Notes under the pieces: generated by a model
What the model was told of the DNA's origin: nothing
Databases searched by the model: none
The model's input: only the letters and a program-made list of their open reading frames with translations
DNA from: Clostridiales bacterium
Lineage (GTDB): Bacteria; Bacillota; Clostridia; Christensenellales; UBA1242
Assembly (NCBI GenBank): GCA_918241715.1
Contig: CAKJYB010000033.1
Span: 1 to 7,075 of the forward strand
Length of the DNA stretch: 7,075 bases
Direction: 5' to 3'
Part shown: in pieces, positions 1 to 6,686 of the stretch
Position numbering within the stretch: position 1 is the first letter of the stretch
Layout: the number at the start of each line of letters is the position of its first letter
Position numbers and translations under genes: made by a program

Positions 1-764
1 GCTCCAAACACAACTGCAAGCCCACCAAAGCCGCTATAGCCTTTGAAGATTGCATCTGAAATAATGGCAAATCTGTTTGCAATAACAAGAATTTTTACAA
101 GTCCCCAACCGGCAAGAAGTAAGCCCTTTGCCACTCTTCTTACGTCAAACTCATGCCCTTCGTGAAGTTGTGGAGCAAGTTTGTCATAAGTTGCAAAAGG
201 TCCTTCAAGCATTTGTGGAAAATAACATACAAAAAGTGCCACCTTAAAGAAGTTTGTCTCTCCCCTATATTTTCCACGTTCTACATCAATCATATATCCG
301 ATTGAAGAAAGTGTATAATAAGAAAGACCAAGTGGCAAGCCAACTTTCAAAATTGGCAACTTCTTTGACACATTAAACCAAGACAAAATGCCGGAATAAA
401 CAGAGCCGACAACACCATAGTATTTAAGCGAAAACATAATTGCAACATTAAGCAAAATGAAAAGCCACAACACAAGAAGTTTCTTTGTTTTGTATTTTGC
501 TTTTATTGCCTTTCTCTCTTCTTTTTCCTTTCCTTCTCTCTCTGCCGTGCACCTGTCTTCAAGTTTGTTCATCCAAAGTCCAGCAAGATAAATAGAAACA
601 GCCGTTATGACAACAAAAATCGTCATAAACTTGCTGTAAACTGCATAAAGCGCTATGCTGGCAACAAGCAACACCCAGTGTCTGTGTTTTTTTGGAAGAC
701 AGAAGTATAGTCCAAAAACCACGCTTCCAAAGACCACAAACAAAATCATCATTAAATTGTTCAT
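1..764 (-). CDS. MBOAT-family membrane O-acyltransferase (AlgI/DltB-like), 3' end cut by window edge
   Basis: I translated this frame directly: 254 complete codons from an ATG at 764-762, open through the left edge. The start reads MNNLMMILFVVFG. Hydrophobic segments lie near residues 5-22, 31-44 and 48-63, then a Lys/Glu-rich cytoplasmic-looking loop (about 66-95), then another helix (about 96-112). The family hallmark is at residues 143-200: LPLGLSYYT, then MIDVERGKY, YFPQMLEGPF and LAPQL. This matches the MBOAT pattern of a PxGxSfyT segment followed by FPQ...GP. The wording is closer to AlgI-type proteins than to classical DltB, which is my judgement without an alignment. Family members move acyl or aminoacyl groups across the membrane onto extracytoplasmic polymers. 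The catalytic His lies further downstream in the family (about residue 320-340) and is outside the window, so activity cannot be judged. The gene starts 8 bases after the carrier-protein stop, as expected if the MBOAT takes the group loaded on that carrier. Confidence 0.9.
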   Translation of the reverse strand, partial: MNNLMMILFVVFGSVVFGLYFCLPKKHRHWVLLVASIALYAVYSKFMTIFVVITAVSIYLAGLWMNKLEDRCTAEREGKEKEERKAIKAKYKTKKLLVLWLFILLNVAIMFSLKYYGVVGSVYSGILSWFNVSKKLPILKVGLPLGLSYYTLSSIGYMIDVERGKYRGETNFFKVALFVCYFPQMLEGPFATYDKLAPQLHEGHEFDVRRVAKGLLLAGWGLVKILVIANRFAIISDAIFKGYSGFGGLAVVFG

Positions 765-772
765 TTATCTAA

Positions 773-1003
773 TTAGTCCTCATCTTGCAATTTTTGAACC
801 AAAGCCCAAATGGCTTTTGCATTTTTAAAGTTTTCTGGAATGATATGAAGTGGTGTGATTTCAATATCAAATTCGTTGTTAAGTTCGTTTACAAGTCTCA
901 AAATGTCGAATGATGCCAAAATGCCACCTTCTACCAAATTGTCAGCCTTTTCAAAATCAACTCCAGGCTTGATTGTGTTTAAAATTTCTAAAAGTTCGTT
1001 CAT
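773..1003 (-). CDS. Acyl/aminoacyl carrier protein, DltC-like, 76 aa
   Basis: A small acidic four-helix carrier protein of the same length class as DltC (about 78 aa). The putative phosphopantetheine attachment site is Ser31 in GGILASFDIL (26-35), followed by LVNELNNEFDIEI (37-49) and PENFKNAKAIW (56-66), all typical of DltC-like carriers. It would hold the group activated by the ligase as a thioester on 4'-phosphopantetheine and present it to the MBOAT. Oddity: carriers normally have Asp immediately before the modified Ser (DSF or DSL), but residue 30 here is Ala (codon GCA at 916-914). That Asp helps the phosphopantetheinyl transferase recognise its carrier. The start is fixed by AGGAG, which overlaps the TAG of the upstream ligase gene (TAGGAGAGAAAAATG). 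The intergenic gap is 9 bases, so expression with the ligase is near certain. Confidence 0.88.
   Translation of the reverse strand: MNELLEILNTIKPGVDFEKADNLVEGGILASFDILRLVNELNNEFDIEITPLHIIPENFKNAKAIWALVQKLQDED
777..781 (-). promoter_or_regulatory. Weak, distant ribosome-binding site for the MBOAT gene (GAGGA)
   Basis: The 8-base gap before the MBOAT ATG (TTAGATAA) contains no Shine-Dalgarno sequence. The nearest purine-rich match is GAGGA inside the last codons of the carrier-protein gene, 12 bases from the ATG, which is longer than usual. Translation of the MBOAT is therefore probably coupled to the carrier gene. Met5 and Met6 are in-frame alternative starts, and the five-residue difference would not alter the protein materially. 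Confidence 0.35.
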
Positions 1004-1012
1004 TTTTCTCTC

Positions 1013-2530
1013 CTATTTCAAATACTCTTTATAATTTTTGTTTAAATATGCTCTGTCAATCTTTCCGTTTTGATTGAATGGCATTTGGCTTACTTTAATC
1101 AGAATGTTTGGCTCCATGTAAGCAGGAACTTTCTTTCTGATTTGTTCAAGAACAAAATCTTCTTTTGCTCTGCCCTGATAAATCATGACAATCTTGTCTT
1201 CGTCCTTGTCATAAAGGCAGACAACAATGTTTACGTTTTCAATTGCACTTGCATTTGTTTCAATCTCTCCAAGCTCAATTCTATATCCCATGTGCTTGAT
1301 TTGGAAGTCTTTTCTTCCGGCATAATCAAACTCTCCATGTTCGTTGAGTTTTACAAGGTCGCCTGTGCGATATACAATTTCTGGGTAGTCGTTGTGAAGT
1401 GGGTTTTGGACAAAAGCAAGGTCCGTTTTTTCTTTGTTTCTGAAATATCCATAAGCCACAAATGGACTTCTTATCACAAGTTCTCCAACTTTGCCAACTT
1501 CCGTGATTTTCTTGTTGTTTTCGTCAAGAATAAACGCATCTACGTTGTCGCAAGGCTTTCCAATTGGAAGAGCTTCGTCATCTCTAAATGGTCTGTCAAT
1601 AATATAATATGTGCAAATGTCAACCGTTTCAGTTGGACCAAACAAGTTTGCATACATGACATTTGGCAAATTTCTTCTCCAATAGTTGAGTTGTTTGTTT
1701 GGCATAACTTCACCAATAAACACAACTTTTTCGATGTATTCTGGCTTTGCATAATCAAAGAGCTTTGTGTTTGCAATAATGCAAAGTGCAGATGGCACCC
1801 AGTAGAGCATGTTTACTTTTCTTTCATTCAAAAACTCAACAAGTTTGATTGGGAATGCAAAATATGATTTTGGAATGATGTGAAGTGTTGCCCCAACGAA
1901 AAGCACCGAATATGTGTCAGAAACTGAAGCAGAAAAGTAGAAAGATGTTTGACTTCCAAATATTGTCTTTTCGGAAACACCCAAAGCTGTAGTATACCAC
2001 TCCATATATGTTATAACGCTTAAGTGTGAAACGGCTGTGCCCTTTGGTGCTCCTGTGGAACCAGAAGTAAACAAGATGTAAGCAAGGTCTGTTGAAACAC
2101 TTCTTTCTCTTACTCTTGCAAGTTTTTCTTCTTCAATCTTGTGGTCAAGAAGTTTTGTAATGTCAAGGTTTTGGCATTTGCCAGAAAGTTGATTTGCAAG
2201 TTCCAAGTTCTGCTCTTCAATAAGCGCATAAACAGGTTCTGCAACATCATAAATCTTTTGAATTCTGTCTGCTGGGCTGTGGCTGTCAATAACAACGTAG
2301 TGATTGCCACTATAAATTGCCCCAAACATTCCAACAAGTGTGTTTACATCTCTGTTGTCAAAAACAGCAATTGCCTTGTTTTCAATGTTCCTTTCCAAGA
2401 TTTTGCTTGCGACAGCTTTACACTCTTTTACAAATTCTGAAAATGTTACAGATCTTTCAATGTCAGCATAAGCAATTTTGTCTGGATATTTTTGGGCAGT
2501 CCTTTCTAAAAACTGCAATATATTTTTCAT
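1013..2530 (-). CDS. AMP-forming adenylation enzyme, DltA-like carrier-protein ligase, 505 aa
   Basis: An ANL-superfamily ligase of DltA length (about 504 aa) with the adenylation motifs in order. These are the P-loop FTSGSTGAPKG (154-164), FGPTE (297-301), YRTGD (387-391), the hinge segment GRKDFQIKHMGYRIE (405-419) and NGKIDR (488-493) with the adenylate-forming Lys490. It should activate a carboxylic acid with ATP and transfer it to the phosphopantetheine arm of the carrier encoded 9 bases downstream. In DltA the substrate is D-alanine. Two pocket positions differ from my recollection of Bacillus DltA. FSFDLSV becomes FYFSASV, so the Asp that binds the substrate amino group is Ser200. FCGEVLP becomes FIGEVMP, so the Cys implicated in D-/L-Ala selectivity is Ile272. 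The DltA-like assignment is firm, but the substrate is uncertain. An AAAGGAG ribosome site at 2543-2537 sits in the 13-base gap after the LtaS-like gene and supports this ATG. Confidence 0.9.
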   Translation of the reverse strand: MKNILQFLERTAQKYPDKIAYADIERSVTFSEFVKECKAVASKILERNIENKAIAVFDNRDVNTLVGMFGAIYSGNHYVVIDSHSPADRIQKIYDVAEPVYALIEEQNLELANQLSGKCQNLDITKLLDHKIEEEKLARVRERSVSTDLAYILFTSGSTGAPKGTAVSHLSVITYMEWYTTALGVSEKTIFGSQTSFYFSASVSDTYSVLFVGATLHIIPKSYFAFPIKLVEFLNERKVNMLYWVPSALCIIANTKLFDYAKPEYIEKVVFIGEVMPNKQLNYWRRNLPNVMYANLFGPTETVDICTYYIIDRPFRDDEALPIGKPCDNVDAFILDENNKKITEVGKVGELVIRSPFVAYGYFRNKEKTDLAFVQNPLHNDYPEIVYRTGDLVKLNEHGEFDYAGRKDFQIKHMGYRIELGEIETNASAIENVNIVVCLYDKDEDKIVMIYQGRAKEDFVLEQIRKKVPAYMEPNILIKVSQMPFNQNGKIDRAYLNKNYKEYLK

Positions 2531-2543
2531 TCTTTTCTCCTTT

Positions 2544-4625
2544 CTATGTCCCCGAATCTTTTTGTTTCAACCAAGACAACAAGAAGTCTGTGTCCGAATA
2601 AAGCGCTTCTTGCACTTCAAACTTATACAAGATATTGTCTACGTATTCTACGAAGTATGTGTTGTCTGTTGTATCTGTTGGATCTACTGCATAAACTTTG
2701 TTGTAATAATAGAAGTGGTCATCAAATATGTACATGTCATCTTTGAGAGAAAGCATAACTCTCTTTTCGTCCAAGAACAAGCTCTTTCCATAGCACAAGA
2801 AGCTGTTGTATGGCAAGTTGAACAAATCACAAATTGTTGGATACAAATCATTTACGCAAACAAAGTCGTCAATCGTTGCTCCACCAACAAACGTGCTTGT
2901 TCCATTGAGTTTGTTTGCAAGTTTTTGGTCATAAATAACAGCGCCAAGGTTGTATGCTTTCACATTGCAATTTCTTACGTCGTTTCCATATATTCCACGA
3001 AGATTATAACTTATGTTGTCAAAGTAAGAATTATGGTCTGGATACATGACAATTGTTGTGTTTTCTTTTCTGCCCGTATCCTCAAGTCTTTTAAACAAAC
3101 GGCCAATCATTTCGTCATAGTCCATAACAGCAGCCTTGTAAATCAAGAATGGCTCCAAAATGCTCCTTGGATAATAACCATTCGCTTCCATTTCGTCAAG
3201 CATATGTTCCAACTCTTCGTCTTCACTCTTAAGCATGTTGTAGTATGGTCTGTTGCTGTCACGAAGTTCGTATTTCCCGTGCGTGCTAAGTGTGGTGTAG
3301 TAAGTGAAGAATCTTCCTGTTTCCGGAATCATCTCCTTTGCGTTGTATTCAAAGAAATCGTTTTCTTTGATAAAGTTGTAAAACCATGTTTCCCACCTAT
3401 AATCTCCACCATGTGTTTTTAGATATTCATGTATTTCGTCTTCTTCCCAGTCGCAGAACTGCAATTTGTCAAAACCAACCCTGTTGAAAGTTACATCTCT
3501 GTTGTAGAACGAAGACTTAAGTCCATGATAGTATTGTGTCAATATCTCTTCACCCTTGCTTGTTGCATCTTTTTCAAGAAGTGTTGGAAGCGACATGTAT
3601 TTCATTGTGTCTGCCATTCCAATACTTGTGTTTAGTGCTTTCACGTGGCTGTAGGAACCAAACATAACCATTCCTTCAGACATGTTTGTCTTGTTTTCTG
3701 AGTGATAGTTTGAAAGGAAAACTCCGTCTTGATAGTATAATTTGTAAAGGTTTGGTGTGAAGTGTTGATCAATTGCAGCCATATCAAAACTTTCTGCAAG
3801 CATAACAATCAAATTGTTTCCTTCACTAAGCCCAGTAAAGTCTGTAATAACTTTCTCTTCTCCAGCTTCAAGCAGTGGAAGATACTCTTCTTTTTGTTTG
3901 TCTGTAAGTTTTTTGGTTTTAATCAAGTTTGACATAAAGTTTGTTATGTTTGGCATATAGAAGCCATAATAGCCGTATGTATTATACGCAAGCGTTGGTG
4001 GAAATTGAGAAACCCACAACATTCTTTGGTTTGAATAGCCGGAAACACAAACTCCAAACATACTGAAAAATGCAACAATGTATGTAGCCGTAACAAACAA
4101 AAAGTTCTTTACGTTTGGTACCCATTTTTTGATAAACTTTGGCAACAAGAACATAACAACAACTGCGCATACAAGCATAAACACATAAAGAGAAATATGC
4201 CAGAAGTTGATAAGCGAAGCATCAAGCGTGCCCATTCCTTCAGATGCAAGCAAAAGTTTGTCGAATGTAAACACTTCGCCGGTGCAGTTGTAAAGAATGT
4301 CGTTTACCACAGATATTGTCGCTTGTGCCCCTAAAAAGATTATTGCAAAAATCTTTCTAACCCATCTGTTTGGCAAAATAAAAATCAAAAATGCAAATGC
4401 ATGAATAAAAGCCATTCCAAAAAATATGTATGATGGGAATTTTCCAGTAACGCAAGCAGATGTAACAATCTCAAACAAAATAGAAAAAAGATAGAACGTG
4501 ATTGATGTGGTCAGCTGTTCCGTAACATTTTTGTATTTGACTGGATTTAAAAAGCCATTTTTCTTTTTTGCTTTTATTTCCAGCGCTTCTTGAACTTCTT
4601 GCACATTTTGTGCCTTTTGTTCCAT
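2544..4625 (-). CDS. LtaS-like membrane phosphoglycerol transferase (sulfatase fold), 693 aa
   Basis: The N-terminal part has about five membrane helices (roughly residues 39-57, 66-85, 91-108, 143-162 and 174-192), the LtaS topology, followed by an extracellular sulfatase-fold domain. Metal and catalytic positions match the family: Glu278 in MLAESFD, nucleophile Thr313 in SENKTNMSEG, His449 in STHGKYE and Asp530-His531 in YPDHNSY. The FYNRD segment (373-377) aligns with the FWNRD substrate-site segment of LtaS, with Tyr instead of Trp and Arg376 kept. LtaS-type enzymes transfer glycerol-phosphate from phosphatidylglycerol to a growing polymer on the outer face of the membrane. At 693 aa it is somewhat longer than S. 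aureus LtaS (646 aa). The start is set by GGAGG (4636-4632), 6 bases before the ATG. It is the first gene of the four-gene unit, and linkage to DltA/DltC-like genes supports a teichoic-acid-type product. A related phosphoethanolamine or other phosphoglycerol transferase activity is not excluded. Confidence 0.9.
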   Translation of the reverse strand: MEQKAQNVQEVQEALEIKAKKKNGFLNPVKYKNVTEQLTTSITFYLFSILFEIVTSACVTGKFPSYIFFGMAFIHAFAFLIFILPNRWVRKIFAIIFLGAQATISVVNDILYNCTGEVFTFDKLLLASEGMGTLDASLINFWHISLYVFMLVCAVVVMFLLPKFIKKWVPNVKNFLFVTATYIVAFFSMFGVCVSGYSNQRMLWVSQFPPTLAYNTYGYYGFYMPNITNFMSNLIKTKKLTDKQKEEYLPLLEAGEEKVITDFTGLSEGNNLIVMLAESFDMAAIDQHFTPNLYKLYYQDGVFLSNYHSENKTNMSEGMVMFGSYSHVKALNTSIGMADTMKYMSLPTLLEKDATSKGEEILTQYYHGLKSSFYNRDVTFNRVGFDKLQFCDWEEDEIHEYLKTHGGDYRWETWFYNFIKENDFFEYNAKEMIPETGRFFTYYTTLSTHGKYELRDSNRPYYNMLKSEDEELEHMLDEMEANGYYPRSILEPFLIYKAAVMDYDEMIGRLFKRLEDTGRKENTTIVMYPDHNSYFDNISYNLRGIYGNDVRNCNVKAYNLGAVIYDQKLANKLNGTSTFVGGATIDDFVCVNDLYPTICDLFNLPYNSFLCYGKSLFLDEKRVMLSLKDDMYIFDDHFYYYNKVYAVDPTDTTDNTYFVEYVDNILYKFEVQEALYSDTDFLLSWLKQKDSGT

Positions 4626-4668
4626 TCTTTTCCTCCAAAAAGTATATATATTATTTTATACAGACTCT

Positions 4669-4697
4669 ATTATACTACTCAAAAAAATTTTTTTCAA
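4669..4697 (-). promoter_or_regulatory. Sigma-A-type promoter for the LtaS-like/DltA-like/carrier/MBOAT unit
   Basis: On the minus strand a -35 box TTGAAA (4697-4692) and a perfect -10 box TATAAT (4674-4669) are separated by exactly 17 bases. Transcription would begin near 4662, leaving a leader of about 37 bases that carries the GGAGG site. The spacer and -35 edge contain an A7T7 tract (4681-4694), probably intrinsically bent DNA. The element lies just after the spoIVA terminator, so the envelope unit is transcribed separately from spoIVA. No regulator binding site is obvious. Confidence 0.8.
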
Positions 4698-4710
4698 CTT
4701 ATTCCAAACA

Positions 4711-4743
4711 TTTTTAAAAAGAAAAAAGGGCTTATAGCCCTTT
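4711..4743 (-). terminator. Intrinsic terminator of spoIVA
   Basis: Read on the minus strand, AAAGGGCT and AGCCCTTT form an 8-bp stem around a 3-base loop (4743-4725), or a 7-bp stem with a 5-base loop. A T-rich run TTTTTTCTTTTT follows. The hairpin begins 14 bases after the spoIVA stop codon. The plus-strand side has only TTTCTCTTGTTTT behind the stem and there is no plus-strand gene to terminate. Confidence 0.87.
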
Positions 4744-4757
4744 CTCTTGTTTTGTCA

Positions 4758-6236
4758 TTAAAGCAAAATACAAAGCACCCCACCTTTTCCTTCGTTTATA
4801 ATCCTGCCAAGAGTCTTTTTCATCTTTCTTTGAGCATCTGTTGGCATGTTTACAATCTTTTGAGAAATGTTGTCGTCAACAAGTGAAGACAAACTCTTTC
4901 CAAACAAATTTGTCTCCCAGATTTCTTCTGGTCCATTTTCAAACTTTTCGTTTAAATAATTTGCCAAATCTTGACTTTGCGCTTCCGATCCAACAAGTGG
5001 AGAAACTTCAGTTTGAACATCAACTTTTATAATGTGCAAACTTGGTGCGCTTGCTTTTATCTTTACTCCATATCTGCCACCCTGTTTAAACACTTCTGGG
5101 GCTTGAAGTTCATATTCTTCTTTGTTTGGAACAACAATTCCATATCCCGTTTGTTCAACTTCGTCAAGAGCATTTTTAAGTTTGTCATACTCCGTCTTTG
5201 CAACGGCAAGTCCCTTGATATAAGAGACAAGTTCGTAGTCGTCTTTGATTTCAAAACCACACTCATCGGAAAGGACTTTGTAGAATAAATTTTCCTTTGG
5301 CACAACAACAAATCTTACATCACCCAAACCCATTTCAACATCAGAAAATGTTGTTGGATCAAAATAATTGCTCTCTTCAAAACTGATTAAATTGCCATTT
5401 AAATCACTTGTTTTTTTGATTCCGGAAGCAAATTTCTTCATTTCTGTTGCAATTTCTGCAACAATTGGATTTTCAAATGACAACGCCTGAATCCATTTTG
5501 GCATTGAAACTTTGATGCTCCTTACTGGGAATTCTGCCAGAATTTTTTCAAAGATTTTGTCGATGTCATTTTCTTTCATTTCCAGCACATTCATCGCAAC
5601 AACTTGTGTCTGATATTTTTCACTCAAACTTTGCGCAAGTTTTTTGCTTTCTGAAGCGTTTGGGTTTTTGCAGTTTAAAACAACAACAAAAGGTTTTCCA
5701 CTATTTTGCATCTCCTTGACAACGTCTTCTTCTGCCTGCACATAGTTTGCCCTTTCGATGTCTGTCACGCTTCCATCTGTCGTCAAAACAATCCCAATTG
5801 TAGAGTGTTCTGTAATCACCCTTTGCGTCCCAATTCTTGCGGCATCTTCAAATGGGATTTCTTCGTCTGCCCAAGGTGTTTTGACAAGCCTTGGTTTGTC
5901 TTGCTCTGTTGAGCCGGTTGCGCCACCAACAAGATATCCAACACAATCAATCATTCTGACTTTCATACTTACATTGTCATTGACAGAAATCTTGACTGCC
6001 TGCTTTGGAACAAAATTTGGTTGTGTGGTCATAACCATTTTTCCATCTGCACTTTGTGGAAGTTCGTCCAAAGCTCTATCTCTGTCTGCTTTGTTTTCAA
6101 TGTTTGGAATGACAAATTTTTTCATGAATTCAGAGATAAATGTAGACTTTCCAACTCTTACCGGACCAACAACGCCAACATAAATGTCTCCGTTTGTCCT
6201 GTTTTTTATATCTTCATAGATTTGATACTTTTCCAT
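4758..6236 (-). CDS. spoIVA: Stage IV sporulation protein A, spore-coat morphogenetic ATPase
   Basis: SpoIVA is made in the mother cell. It hydrolyses ATP and polymerises on the forespore surface into the basement layer for the coat, anchored there by SpoVM. The protein is 492 aa, the same as I recall for Bacillus subtilis SpoIVA. The N-terminal GTPase-like domain has Walker A GPVRVGKST (24-32, Lys30), the sensor threonines Thr70-Thr71 in MVMTTQPNF, and a Walker B-like RMIDCVGY (94-101, Asp97). LNCKNPN (187-193) resembles the NKxD position of GTPases but lacks its Asp, consistent with ATP use. The C-terminus ends GGVLCILL, the conserved tail of the SpoVM-binding region. GGAGG at 6245-6241 fixes the ATG. 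The gene is flanked by terminators and appears monocistronic. Its presence, intact, strongly implies an endospore-forming lineage. Confidence 0.97.
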   Translation of the reverse strand: MEKYQIYEDIKNRTNGDIYVGVVGPVRVGKSTFISEFMKKFVIPNIENKADRDRALDELPQSADGKMVMTTQPNFVPKQAVKISVNDNVSMKVRMIDCVGYLVGGATGSTEQDKPRLVKTPWADEEIPFEDAARIGTQRVITEHSTIGIVLTTDGSVTDIERANYVQAEEDVVKEMQNSGKPFVVVLNCKNPNASESKKLAQSLSEKYQTQVVAMNVLEMKENDIDKIFEKILAEFPVRSIKVSMPKWIQALSFENPIVAEIATEMKKFASGIKKTSDLNGNLISFEESNYFDPTTFSDVEMGLGDVRFVVVPKENLFYKVLSDECGFEIKDDYELVSYIKGLAVAKTEYDKLKNALDEVEQTGYGIVVPNKEEYELQAPEVFKQGGRYGVKIKASAPSLHIIKVDVQTEVSPLVGSEAQSQDLANYLNEKFENGPEEIWETNLFGKSLSSLVDDNISQKIVNMPTDAQRKMKKTLGRIINEGKGGVLCILL

Positions 6237-6255
6237 AACTCCTCCAAGATACCAT

Positions 6256-6263
6256 AATCTATG
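6256..6263 (-). promoter_or_regulatory. Candidate sigma-E -10 element for spoIVA
   Basis: CATAGATT on the minus strand resembles the mother-cell sigma-E -10 consensus (CATAcAaT-like). It lies about 10 bases upstream of the GGAGG site, which would give a very short leader starting near 6249. The expected -35 region 13-15 bases upstream (around TTCTAAA) is a poor match. spoIVA is a known sigma-E target in Bacillus, so position and timing fit, but the sequence evidence is weak. No sigma-A promoter is obvious in the gap. Confidence 0.3.
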
Positions 6264-6292
6264 ACTTTTTAGATTTGTTTAGAACTTGAAAT

Positions 6293-6322
6293 AAAAAAAT
6301 CTGCACTAGGCAGACCTTTTTT
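6293..6322 (-). terminator. Intrinsic terminator of the plsY-yjbR unit, overlapping the yjbR stop codon
   Basis: On the minus strand A6-GG-TCTGC pairs with GCAGA-T7 around the loop CTAGT. This gives a core of five Watson-Crick pairs, two G-U pairs and five A-U pairs, with the T run forming the outer stem and tail. The TAG stop (6308-6306) falls in the loop, so the last four or five sense codons form the left arm. Translating ribosomes would cover the hairpin until release. Confidence 0.8.
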
Positions 6323-6686
6323 GTTTATATTTCTTTTTTGTTAAATCAAAACTTATATCAACAAGCGTTTTCAAATCGTTGTCTTCAACTTCATCAAGAC
6401 AAACCGACAACCAATGTTCTTTGTTCATGTGATAAGCCACATACACGCCTTTCAGTTGCAGAAAAGCGTTTCTAAGTAAAGGATCGCACTTGACGCCAAT
6501 CGTCCAAACCTTCCCCTTATCCTTTCTTCCAAACTTTTCTTTTTCTACTTCAATCAAGATGACAAACCACTTTTTGTTGTCTTTGTGTCTAAAAATTTTT
6601 ACATCTTCGTAAGGCTTTTCAAAGGGACAATCCGGCACAACGCCATACTCTCCAGAAACATATTCAATGAAGTCTTCTTTCGTCAT
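6306..6686 (-). CDS. MmcQ/YjbR-family protein, 126 aa
   Basis: The sequence carries the recognisable signature of this small single-domain family. It has YGVVPDCPFE (14-23), FRHKDNKKWF (32-41), KCDPLLR (66-72), AYHMNKEHW (84-92) and ISFDLT (111-116). Length is normal (about 115-125 aa). The fold is known from structures and is often labelled DNA-binding (double wing/CyaY-like), but a cellular role is not established, so I assign none. There are no membrane segments, and the C-terminus is short and basic (KKKYKQKRSA). Its ATG overlaps the PlsY stop by one base (TAATG) and there is no strong Shine-Dalgarno sequence before it, which suggests translation coupled to plsY. The gene ends inside its own terminator. 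A functional link to lipid synthesis or sporulation is not evident and the position may be incidental. Confidence 0.88.
   Translation of the reverse strand: MTKEDFIEYVSGEYGVVPDCPFEKPYEDVKIFRHKDNKKWFVILIEVEKEKFGRKDKGKVWTIGVKCDPLLRNAFLQLKGVYVAYHMNKEHWLSVCLDEVEDNDLKTLVDISFDLTKKKYKQKRSA

Noticed and set aside
1070..1867. Plus-strand open frame of 265 codons opposite the ligase gene
   Set aside because: It lies fully antisense to a gene with clear adenylation motifs. Its composition is rich in Phe, Cys, Ser and Asn with no recognisable domain, as expected for the reverse of a biased coding strand.
2478..3422. Plus-strand open frame of 314 codons opposite the LtaS-like gene
   Set aside because: It is antisense to the catalytic domain of the LtaS-like enzyme. 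It is Val/Ile/Cys-rich without motifs and has no operon context on the plus strand.
4626..4757. Riboswitch, small RNA or attenuator in the largest intergenic gap
   Set aside because: The gap is accounted for by the spoIVA terminator, the promoter and a leader of about 37 bases that is mostly A+T with no further stem. No known riboswitch core is visible.
5758..6183. Plus-strand open frame of 141 codons opposite spoIVA
   Set aside because: It is the antisense shadow of the highly conserved SpoIVA ATPase domain. The low-complexity Leu/Thr/Ser sequence has no family resemblance.
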